From assembly GCA_003450735.1 (NCBI GenBank), contig DMEZ01000055.1, forward strand, positions 113,943-177,942: DNA of 64,000 nt, read 5' to 3'. Under the pieces are notes generated by a model. That model had not been told where the DNA came from. It searched no databases and worked only from the letters and a program-made list of their open reading frames with translations. Below are positions 25,105 through 31,863 of this stretch, piece by piece. The position numbers were made by a program, and so were the translations under genes. This stretch comes from Elusimicrobiota bacterium. Lineage in GTDB: Bacteria > Elusimicrobiota > Elusimicrobia > UBA1565. Numbering within the stretch: position 1 is the first letter of the stretch; every line of letters starts with the position of its first letter.

Positions 25105-26897
25105 CGTCTCCGGGCTTCCAGCTCTTCCCAGCGCTCGAAGAGGGCCTGCACCTTCCGCTGGGCCTCGTCGAGCTTCTCCTGCCTCTTGGCCAGCTCTACG
25201 CAGTCGCTCGCGACGGCCGGGTCCTCTAAAGCCTCGGCCGCCCGAGCCGCCTGCTCCTCGGCGGCATGGATGGCGGCTTCCATGCGCGACCACTCCTTGA
25301 ACTCCTTCGGGCTCAGCGGGGGCTTGGGTCCCGGCGCGGGCGCGCCCTTCGCCTGAGGCCGGATCTCGATCTCCCGCCCCTTCCAGTCCTCCCACTGCGA
25401 CAGGTCGGCGAAAGCGCGCGCGCCTCCCTTGCCGTCCAAAGCCAGGATGCCGCGGCAGACGCGGTCAAGCAGATAGCGGTCGTGCGTGACCAGAACGAGG
25501 GCGCCCGGGAACTCGCTCATGCTGCTCTCCAGGACTTCGAGCGAGCGGAGGTCGAGGTCGTTGGTGGGTTCGTCGAGCAGGAGCACGTCGGCCGGCTGGA
25601 GCATCAGCTGGGCGATGAGCAGGCGCGCCTGCTCGCCTCCCGAGAGCTTGCGCAGCGGGTACTCGAGCTGTTCCTGACGGAACAGGAAGCGGTTGGCCCA
25701 GCCGTAGACGTGGATGCGCGACCCCTTATAGAGGACGTGCTCGCCCGCGCCGCAGAGCGCCTGCTTCAAGCTCATGTTCAGGTCGAGCTGGTCGCGGTGC
25801 TGGTCGAAGGTGACGACCTTGAGGTCGTCGGCCTGCTTGAGCTTCCCCGTGTCCGGCGCCAGCGTCCCGGCGATGATCCTGAGCAGGGTGGTCTTGCCGC
25901 TGCCGTTCTCGCCCAGCAAACCCAGCTTGTCGCCCGGCCCCAGGTGGAGGTCGAGCGGGCCGAAGAGCCTGCGCCCGCCCAGGCTCTTGCTCACGCCCAC
26001 CGCCTCGATCAGGCGCTTGCTCTCGCGCCTGGAGCCGGCGAAGTCGATCACGGCGGCGCGGCCCTGGGAGTTGCGGTACTCGAGCTCGCCCAGCTCGTCG
26101 ATGAGCTCGCCCGCCCGCTCGATGCGCGCCTGCTGCTTGGTCGTGCGCGCCTTGGGGCCCTTGCGCAGCCACTCGATCTCGCCGCGGACGATGTTGCGCA
26201 CCGAGTCCTCGCGGGAGGTCTGGGCGTCGTAGAAGGCCTCGCGGTTCTCCAGGAAGTCGCTGTAGCTGCCCTGGCTGCTGAAATGGCCCTCCGGGTAGCG
26301 CTTGTCGAGCTCGATGAGGCGGTTGGTGACCCGCTCGAGGAAACGGCGGTCGTGGGTGACGACGAGGAAGGAGAAGCGCAGGCCCTGAAGGAAGCGCTCG
26401 AGCCAGAGGACGCCGTCGAGGTCCAGGTGGTTGGTGGGCTCGTCCAGGAGCAGAAGGTCGGGCTCGCGCAGGACCTGGCCCAGGATCGCGAGCCGCTTGC
26501 GCCAGCCTCCGGAGAGCTTGGCCACGGGCTGGGCGGGGTCGGCGAAGCCGGCCTCCAGGAGGCCCTCCTCGACGCGGCGGTCGACCTCCCAGTCCTCCAG
26601 GCCGAGGTCCTGGATGGCGTTCACGGCCGACTCGCGGACGGTGAGGCCGAAAGCGGCGTCCTCGAAGCGGTCCTGCTGGGGCAGGCAGCCGACCCGGACG
26701 CCGCGGCGGGGAGCGAAGAGCCCCTCATCGGGATGCTCCAGCCCGGCCAGGATCTTGAGCAGGGTGGACTTGCCGCCGCCGTTGGGACCGATGAGGCCGG
26801 TGCGCTCGCCCTCAAAGAGGCCGAAGGACAGGTTCTCGAAGAGCGGGCGGGCGCCGTAGCTCTTGGAGAGGTTCTGACAGCTCAGGAGGATGGCCAT
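25101..26897 (-). CDS. uup: ABC-F ATPase, Uup type
   Basis: 598 residues with two ABC domains and no membrane part. Domain 1: GPNGGGKST, LSGGWRKRL, LLLLDEPTNHLD. Domain 2: GENGSGKTT, LSGGEQARL, LLLLDEPTNDLD. A C-terminal coiled coil at about 520-598 is typical of Uup. ABC-F proteins act on ribosomes; Uup binds branched DNA or ribosomes in E. coli. It lies downstream of the cspA terminator with no clear ribosome binding site before the ATG. Confidence 0.92.
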   Translation of the reverse strand: MAILLSCQNLSKSYGARPLFENLSFGLFEGERTGLIGPNGGGKSTLLKILAGLEHPDEGLFAPRRGVRVGCLPQQDRFEDAAFGLTVRESAVNAIQDLGLEDWEVDRRVEEGLLEAGFADPAQPVAKLSGGWRKRLAILGQVLREPDLLLLDEPTNHLDLDGVLWLERFLQGLRFSFLVVTHDRRFLERVTNRLIELDKRYPEGHFSSQGSYSDFLENREAFYDAQTSREDSVRNIVRGEIEWLRKGPKARTTKQQARIERAGELIDELGELEYRNSQGRAAVIDFAGSRRESKRLIEAVGVSKSLGGRRLFGPLDLHLGPGDKLGLLGENGSGKTTLLRIIAGTLAPDTGKLKQADDLKVVTFDQHRDQLDLNMSLKQALCGAGEHVLYKGSRIHVYGWANRFLFRQEQLEYPLRKLSGGEQARLLIAQLMLQPADVLLLDEPTNDLDLRSLEVLESSMSEFPGALVLVTHDRYLLDRVCRGILALDGKGGARAFADLSQWEDWKGREIEIRPQAKGAPAPGPKPPLSPKEFKEWSRMEAAIHAAEEQAARAAEALEDPAVASDCVELAKRQEKLDEAQRKVQALFERWEELEARRR

Positions 26898-26903
26898 TAA
26901 GAG

Positions 26904-26945
26904 GGGAAAAAGAGACTGCCCGCACCGCTAGGGGGCGGGCAGTCT
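26904..26945 (-). terminator. Rho-independent terminator of cspA-like gene
   Basis: An 11-bp perfect stem (26945-26935 with 26923-26913 read on the minus strand) is followed by CTCTTTTTCC. It ends just before the uup start codon. Confidence 0.88.
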
Positions 26946-26961
26946 TGGACCGTCGGAGGTC

Positions 26962-27165
26962 TTAGACCTTCCGGACGTTGCCGGCGCGAGGACCCTTGTC
27001 GGACTGCTGGGTCTCGAACTCGACGGCCTGATTTTCGGCCAAAGTCTTGAACCCGTCGCCCAGGATGGACGAGTGGTGAACGAAAAGATCCTTGGAACCG
27101 TCATCCGGCGTGATGAACCCGAAGCCCTTCTGGTCGTTGAACCACTTCACTTTTCCGGTAGCCAT
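26962..27165 (-). CDS. Cold-shock protein (CspA family)
   Basis: 67 residues, one cold-shock domain: [15 protein letters not shown] (RNP1) and DLFVHHSSI (RNP2). It binds single-stranded nucleic acid and acts as an RNA chaperone. AGAGGAA lies about 10 nt before the ATG. It is monocistronic, with its own promoter, 5' leader and terminator. Confidence 0.97.
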   Translation of the reverse strand: MATGKVKWFNDQKGFGFITPDDGSKDLFVHHSSILGDGFKTLAENQAVEFETQQSDKGPRAGNVRKV

Positions 27166-27245
27166 TATGCTTGTATTCCTCTGTTTTGCGTCGTCTCAGA
27201 CATGCGTCTGTGTTTTAGGGAAACCGTCTCCCTAGGTCTATTATA
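27166..27245 (-). promoter_or_regulatory. Promoter and roughly 68-nt 5' leader of the cold-shock gene
   Basis: TATAAT at 27245-27240 (minus strand) predicts a start near 27233, giving a leader of about 68 nt. Leader features include AGGGA...TCCCT and CAGAC-GCAT-GTCTG small hairpins. A structured leader is usual for cold-induced csp genes; thermosensing here is inference. Confidence 0.55.
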
Positions 27246-27263
27246 GCAAAGTCCGGGCTGTTT

Positions 27264-28382
27264 TCAGCGCCGCCAGACCAGGATGCTTTCGTAGAAATCG
27301 TGACTGCGCAGGCCAGTGCGGCGGTTCACATGGCGCTCGAAGCGGTCTACCAGCTCGAACCCGCACTCCTTATGGAGGTCGGAATAGAGGTCGTGGCGGT
27401 CGCCGACCACGATGACGGCGTGGCCGCCCTTCTCCAGGCGGCGGGCGCAGTTGGCGAACACGGCCGCGATGCCCTCGCGGTAGTCGGCCTTGGCCTTCCT
27501 GGAGGAGCCCCGGCTCGCCGGGCCGATCTCCGAGCCGTCGTGGCGCGGGAGGCCGAGGAGTTCGTAGGCGTAGCGGTGCTGCTCGTGGTAGTCGATGAGC
27601 CCCACGTAGGGCGGAGAGGTCATCACCGTGTCCACGAGCGGGAGCCGCAGGGAGCGCGCGTCGCCGTGGAGCAGCCTCACCGAGACCGGCTTGCGCAGGC
27701 GGGCGTATTCGCGCACCCGCTCGAGCGTGTCCTCGAGGTAGCGGCGGAGGAACTTGGCCGCGCCCTGGGTGGGCCGGCAGAGGCGCGAGTGCTTGCGGCA
27801 GCGGTAAGGCCCCGAGACGGGCTCCTTGGGGAAGTCCAGCTCGTGGTGCGGAGCGAGGCGGGCCGAGCGGGCCGAGCGGCAGAGCACGACCTTGTAGAGG
27901 TCCTCGTACCTTCTGCCCCGGATCAGGCGGCGGAAGCGAAGGAGCTCGCGCAAAGACCGTGGGTGGAGCCACTCCCGGAGGTAGGGGGTGCCCGCCTCGT
28001 CCGATGCGGGCTCGTCGAGGAAGGCCTGGGCGATGTCCCGGGCCTCGCGTTCGAGCTTCTGGACGTCATAGACGTCGGTCTTGACCTTGGCCAGCAGGCA
28101 GTTGAAGAGGGAGACGTCCACGCCGACCGCGTCGAAGCCGAGGGTGGAGGCCTCGACCAGGGTGGTGCCGGAGCCGGAGAAGGGGTCCAGCACAATCCGC
28201 CGGGCGTACTTGCGCAGGAAGACCTCGACGAGCTGGGGCACGTACTTGCCCAGGTAGGGGTGGAGGCGGTGCACGTGCTTGGTCCTATCCCGCTCGGGGA
28301 GATCCTTCTCGTGCCAGTCGAAGTCCAGCCTGGCGAGGTCGGTCTTGGAGGTGACGGAGGAGAAGCGCGTGAACGGCTGCAT
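27264..28382 (-). CDS. DNA methyltransferase (N4-cytosine/N6-adenine type), orphan
   Basis: 372 residues. The SAM-binding motif LDPFSGSGTTLVEA lies at about 62-75, and the catalytic motif TSPPYVGLIDYHEQ near 265. TSPPY is the form most often seen in N4-cytosine methylases, but target and base cannot be assigned from this alone. The order SAM motif then catalytic motif is as in alpha/gamma-type enzymes. No restriction gene is adjacent, so it is an orphan, possibly regulatory, methylase. A TATAAT ends 8 nt before the ATG, indicating a leaderless message. Confidence 0.85.
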   Translation of the reverse strand: MQPFTRFSSVTSKTDLARLDFDWHEKDLPERDRTKHVHRLHPYLGKYVPQLVEVFLRKYARRIVLDPFSGSGTTLVEASTLGFDAVGVDVSLFNCLLAKVKTDVYDVQKLEREARDIAQAFLDEPASDEAGTPYLREWLHPRSLRELLRFRRLIRGRRYEDLYKVVLCRSARSARLAPHHELDFPKEPVSGPYRCRKHSRLCRPTQGAAKFLRRYLEDTLERVREYARLRKPVSVRLLHGDARSLRLPLVDTVMTSPPYVGLIDYHEQHRYAYELLGLPRHDGSEIGPASRGSSRKAKADYREGIAAVFANCARRLEKGGHAVIVVGDRHDLYSDLHKECGFELVDRFERHVNRRTGLRSHDFYESILVWRR

Positions 28383-28416
28383 CGCTGGGGATTATACGAC
28401 TTCGGGCGGCGGGGAC

Positions 28417-29214
28417 CTAGAAGGCGGCCGGCGGTTCGATCTTGGCGTCCATGAAGCCCTGCAGGGTCTTCTCCCCCTCCGGGCCCTTCAGAAAGAGGTA
28501 GGACTTCACCGCGAAGCTCTGCGGGTCGGCGTCGTGCGCGAAGCCGTTGATGGACTCCACCGAGGAGAACGCCCCGCCGCCCGCGGCCTCGAAGCGCTTG
28601 AACAGGTTGTTTTTGAGCCCCTCCGCCATCGTCTCGAGCTGGAGCGCGTAGGAGATGAACTCCCCGTGCGGCCGCGCGATGAGCTGGGGGGCCTTGGCGA
28701 AAGCCTGCACCGAGAGGTGGTGCCCCGCCTCGTGAGCGAAATAGGACACGTAGAGCTCCCGGCTGGGTCCCACGCCCAACGGGGTGCGCTCCGCCTCGCT
28801 CTCCATGAACCAGCGCAGGGACTTCATGTACACCTCGCGCGTGTCGGTGTCGTAGAAGCCGTGCATGTTGTCGATGAGGTCGCCGACCATCTCCCGGTAG
28901 CGGTCCGGGAACCGGTCGGCCGCGATGATCGTGAGCTTGGACTTAGGCTGATAGCCCCGTGCCAGCATGAAGCCCAGCGCGCGCCGGAAGCCCTCGCAGG
29001 CCAGGGCGGCCGTCTCCTCGTCCTGGGAAACCACCGAGACCCACTCCGAGCCGCAGTCGGCTTCTTTGAGGGCGGCTGCGGCTTTCGCCGGGGCGGCCTG
29101 CTTGGCCTGGAAAGCCTGGAGCGCCGAGGAAGCGCTCGCAGAGACGTCCGCTCCCCAGTCCGCGGCCTGAGCGGCGGAGCCCATCAGGAGGAGGAGGGCC
29201 AGGGAAGCTTTCAT
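28417..29214 (-). CDS. Exported HExxH protein, putative zinc metallopeptidase
   Basis: 265 residues. The signal peptide is MKASLALLLLMGSAAQA. A zinc-binding FAHEAGHHLSVQAF lies near residue 155, with several downstream Glu (GEFISYALQLETMAEG) that could provide the third ligand as in gluzincins. I do not recognise the family. The ATG at 29214 is chosen because the signal peptide begins there and a TATACT box lies 6 nt upstream; a longer in-frame reading to 29289 lacks a signal and crosses the regulatory motif. Confidence 0.7.
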   Translation of the reverse strand: MKASLALLLLMGSAAQAADWGADVSASASSALQAFQAKQAAPAKAAAALKEADCGSEWVSVVSQDEETAALACEGFRRALGFMLARGYQPKSKLTIIAADRFPDRYREMVGDLIDNMHGFYDTDTREVYMKSLRWFMESEAERTPLGVGPSRELYVSYFAHEAGHHLSVQAFAKAPQLIARPHGEFISYALQLETMAEGLKNNLFKRFEAAGGGAFSSVESINGFAHDADPQSFAVKSYLFLKGPEGEKTLQGFMDAKIEPPAAF

Positions 29215-29271
29215 GCTTTCAGTATATACGCGCGCGCGCATCCCGGCAGTTGTCCAAGGCACCACGCCGCC

Positions 29272-29289
29272 CTGGGTCCAAAGGCCCAA
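29272..29289 (-). promoter_or_regulatory. Secretome-associated motif, copy C
   Basis: On the minus strand TTGGGCCTTTGGACCCAG, 58-75 nt before the ATG of the exported HExxH protein. Nearly identical to copy B1 at 16294. Confidence 0.45.
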
Positions 29290-29303
29290 CGGGAAAAGCC
29301 GTT

Positions 29304-29912
29304 CTACTGCCTGTCCTGCATCCAGTCCGGCAGGTCGATCTCGGACTCCGGCGCCAGCAGATGGTCGCGCTCGACCGCATGCAGGTTTTTAACGAATTTC
29401 GGGATGTCCTCGGCGCGGGCGTCCGTTGAGAATGCGTCCATCGCCAGCCTGAACCGCTCCAGCAGGCGGCCGTGCTCGATCAGCCCCAAGTCGGCCATGG
29501 CTTTGATGTCGTACGAGTCGTTGGCGCTGAACCGGGCGAGCTTGCTGACCGCGACGTCGACCGGGTCGAGCGCTTCCACCCGGAAGTTCTTCAAGCCGTC
29601 CAGCGCGGGCACCGGATGGAAGAGGGGCCGCGTCGGCAGGAACAGCAAGGCCCGGAACACCACGTCGACATACATCCTATGGGCGCGGAAGAGGGCGCTG
29701 CCTTTGCCGGCAAGGTCTAGCAGGGCCTTCTTGATCTCCGGCGTGATGTCCGGGGTCTCCAGGACGTCGCTGTCCTTCGTTCCTCGCTCATAGCCCGCCC
29801 GAAGCATGAGCGCGGTCGAGCCGATGACCTGGAGCGTGATCCTGCCTGCGCCCGCCGGCTTCCATCCGCGGTCGATCGCCCGCAGGAACTCTTCAATGGG
29901 TTTCACGCGCAA
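29304..29912 (-). CDS. Nucleotidyltransferase-fold protein (DUF6036/AbiEii-like), putative toxin
   Basis: 202 residues. VIGSTALMLRAGYERGTKDSDVLE at about 29-52 matches the nucleotidyltransferase start (G[ST]-AL...TxDxD), and the middle carries the DVAVSKLAR segment found in this group. It overlaps the upstream XRE gene by 20 nt, so it is most likely the toxin half of a toxin-antitoxin pair, the second such pair in the window. No signal or membrane segment. Confidence 0.75.
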   Translation of the reverse strand: MRVKPIEEFLRAIDRGWKPAGAGRITLQVIGSTALMLRAGYERGTKDSDVLETPDITPEIKKALLDLAGKGSALFRAHRMYVDVVFRALLFLPTRPLFHPVPALDGLKNFRVEALDPVDVAVSKLARFSANDSYDIKAMADLGLIEHGRLLERFRLAMDAFSTDARAEDIPKFVKNLHAVERDHLLAPESEIDLPDWMQDRQ

Positions 29913-30669
29913 GCCTCAGCGCCTGGCTGAAGTCGTCCACCTGGATCCGGGTGACGATCCCCCACTCCCGGGACTGTGCTGAGCCGTCTGCCCAGACCTC
30001 TTCCAGCGACCGCTCGCTCACGATCTCGCCGTCGAGGACGTCCTTTCCCCGGGCTGCGCCCCTCCCAGGCCATTCGAGGGACAGGAAGGCCTTGATCAGG
30101 ACTTCCGCCCGCCGGTATCTCAGCGCCCAATCGCGAGGCAGTCCCTCGGCGAGCTCCCGGCGCAGGGCTTCCAGCGTGCACTCCAGCGCCCAGCCCAGCC
30201 GCTGTCCCAAGCCCAGGTCGAGCAACTGGCTTCTCAACTGACCGAGGTTGACCCGGTCGATGTTCTCCACCAGGACCGGCGCCACCGCGGTCAGGAGCCT
30301 CGGAGAATCGGCCGCCGCCAACGCCTCCCGCACCGCGTCCGACGCTTCCCTGACTCGTTCGCTCGGGATTGCGTCGGAACGCGCGTGCAGATGGCTGGCC
30401 CCGAGTCGGGCAAGCGCGTTCTGAACGCGGGCGCCTCCCTCCTGGCCGCACGAAGCGAGCCTATCGAGATCCGCGTTGAACGCCGCGAGGATCGCGACCA
30501 ACTGCTCCGCCGTGAACGACCCCCTTCCCCGCTCGATGTCTGAAATCCAACCCTGCGAGACGCCGAGCAATCGGGCCAAGCGCGCTTGCGTCCATCGGCG
30601 TTCGAGCCGGAGCCGCCGGACGTTCGACACCAGGGCCTTCCGATAGCGTTCAAGTGCTTCATAGCTCAT
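29893..30669 (-). CDS. XRE-type regulator, putative antitoxin
   Basis: 258 residues. A classical HTH_3 domain at about 14-70 (RRWTQARLARLLGVSQGWISDIERGRG) is followed by a long helical region of about 185 residues with no family I can name. It is coupled to the nucleotidyltransferase gene through a 20-nt overlap. The upstream dyads (ACGATA-TTGT-TATCGT at 30679-30694) are likely operators for autorepression. It is much longer than the antitoxin at 23667, so the two pairs are not recent duplicates. Confidence 0.8.
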   Translation of the reverse strand: MSYEALERYRKALVSNVRRLRLERRWTQARLARLLGVSQGWISDIERGRGSFTAEQLVAILAAFNADLDRLASCGQEGGARVQNALARLGASHLHARSDAIPSERVREASDAVREALAAADSPRLLTAVAPVLVENIDRVNLGQLRSQLLDLGLGQRLGWALECTLEALRRELAEGLPRDWALRYRRAEVLIKAFLSLEWPGRGAARGKDVLDGEIVSERSLEEVWADGSAQSREWGIVTRIQVDDFSQALRLARETH

Positions 30670-30672
30670 ATC

Positions 30673-30711
30673 ATTATAACGATATTGTTATCGTCATAGC
30701 GATATTATATA
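30673..30711 (-). promoter_or_regulatory. Operator/promoter region of second toxin-antitoxin-like pair
   Basis: A+T-rich. A perfect 6-bp-arm palindrome ACGATA-TTGT-TATCGT (30679-30694) is followed by a related half-site GCGATATTATA at 30700-30710. A TATAAT (minus strand, 30678-30673) is only 3 nt from the ATG, so the working -10 may lie further upstream within the dyads. Confidence 0.5.
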
Positions 30712-30738
30712 TGAAAAACGTAATGGATTCAAGGCATA

Positions 30739-30778
30739 AGACAGAGCTGGCACGCCTTTCGGCGTGCCAGCTCTGTCT
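30739..30778. terminator. 18-bp perfect hairpin, probable terminator of the exported metalloprotease-like gene
   Basis: Stem 30739-30756 pairs without mismatch with 30761-30778; on the minus strand the loop is the GNRA tetraloop GAAA. It lies just after the stop at 30794. A T-run is weak on either strand. Confidence 0.75.
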
Positions 30779-30793
30779 TTCGGAATCAGCCTG

Positions 30794-31768
30794 CTACCAG
30801 ACCACGCTGCTGTTGTTGAGCTGGGAGAACGCGCCGCTCTTCGCCATGGAAGCCTTCACGTCCGCGGCCGGCGCGCCGAACTTGGCCGCGATGTTCAGGC
30901 TCTCGCTGGAGGGCGGCTTGTACCAGCAGCGCGGCCGCAGGCCGACCGAGTGGCCCTGCGAGGCCGTGCAGGTGCCGAGGGCCGCGTCGTCGTCGCTGAC
31001 GTCCTTGGAGGCCGACACCGGGCAGAGCGAGCCCTGGAAGTACGTGTCCAGGCGGCACTGGGAGGCCGGGTGCTTGTCCTGGGTGGAGGCGACCACCTTC
31101 GGGTCGGGCGTGTCGAGCTTGGGCGCCGGGCCGTTGCCGAAGGAGGCGAAGAGCCCGGTGACCGAGAGCCCGGCCATCGCGTTGCGCACGCAGAGGGCGC
31201 GCTGAGCGGCCGACTTGTGCGCGGCCGCGCAGGCCTGCTCGGCGACGGGGTCGCTGGCGGCCATACGGCTGAAGTCCTTGGTGCTCGCGGAGGAGAACAC
31301 CTTGCGCATGCACTTGAGCGAAGCGTAGTAGTCGGCCTGTCCTTCGTTGGACGCCCACTGGTAGGCGTATTTCGGGGCGCCGCCGACCTGGTGGCCGAGT
31401 TCGTGGCAGACGACCAGGGCGAAGCCGTCCTGGGTGATGGCGTCGTGCCGGGCCAGGCCGCCGTACATGTTCAGGATGTAGCGGTTGCCGATGCGCTGGG
31501 TGGAGGCGTTGACGGTGGAGTCTTCCCAGAGCCGGTTGATCTCGAGGACGCCGCCCTTCTCCTGGATGATGGGGCCGTAGAGGGCCTCCACCTTGTCGAG
31601 CACCTTGTTGAACTGGGCCTCGCTCATGCCCTTGGCGGACTTCGAGCCCACCGGGATCTTCATGTCGTTCTCGGGGAGGAACCCGTCGTCGACGAGTTGG
31701 GGGGCTTGAGGCGTCACGAGGAGGGCGAACAGGGCGGCACTGCTGAGAGCGATAAGGATTCGGCGCAT
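30794..31768 (-). CDS. Exported HExxH metalloprotease-like protein, Cys-rich C-terminus
   Basis: 324 residues. A signal segment (MRRILIALSSAALFALLV) is followed by a zinc site CHELGHQVGG near 122-131 with NEGQADYYA about 15 residues on, giving HExxH plus a downstream Glu/Asp as in M48-like gluzincins. The C-terminal half holds about nine Cys, probably disulfide-bonded. GGAGG lies 6 nt before the ATG. A secretome-associated motif is at 31848, 80-95 nt upstream. The substrate is unknown, and it is not closely related to the HExxH protein at 28417. Confidence 0.75.
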   Translation of the reverse strand: MRRILIALSSAALFALLVTPQAPQLVDDGFLPENDMKIPVGSKSAKGMSEAQFNKVLDKVEALYGPIIQEKGGVLEINRLWEDSTVNASTQRIGNRYILNMYGGLARHDAITQDGFALVVCHELGHQVGGAPKYAYQWASNEGQADYYASLKCMRKVFSSASTKDFSRMAASDPVAEQACAAAHKSAAQRALCVRNAMAGLSVTGLFASFGNGPAPKLDTPDPKVVASTQDKHPASQCRLDTYFQGSLCPVSASKDVSDDDAALGTCTASQGHSVGLRPRCWYKPPSSESLNIAAKFGAPAADVKASMAKSGAFSQLNNSSVVW

Positions 31769-31847
31769 CCACCACCTCCGGTCCTGATTAAAGAAAGTGT
31801 AAAACCTGAAGGCCTATATTGGTTGAGCCCTCGGGCCCAGGATCGGA

Positions 31848-31863
31848 TAGGTCCTAGGGCCTA
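31848..31863 (-). promoter_or_regulatory. Secretome-associated motif, copy D
   Basis: Minus strand TAGGCCCTAGGACCTA, overlapping the stop codon of the debranching-type gene and 80-95 nt before the exported metalloprotease-like gene. Close to a palindrome. Similar to copies at 8061, 16294, 29272 and 61323. Confidence 0.4.

Noticed and set aside
29215..29289. N-terminal extension of the exported HExxH protein to an upstream in-frame start
   Set aside because: The extension lacks a signal, crosses the TATACT box and the secretome motif, and precedes a clear signal peptide at 29214.
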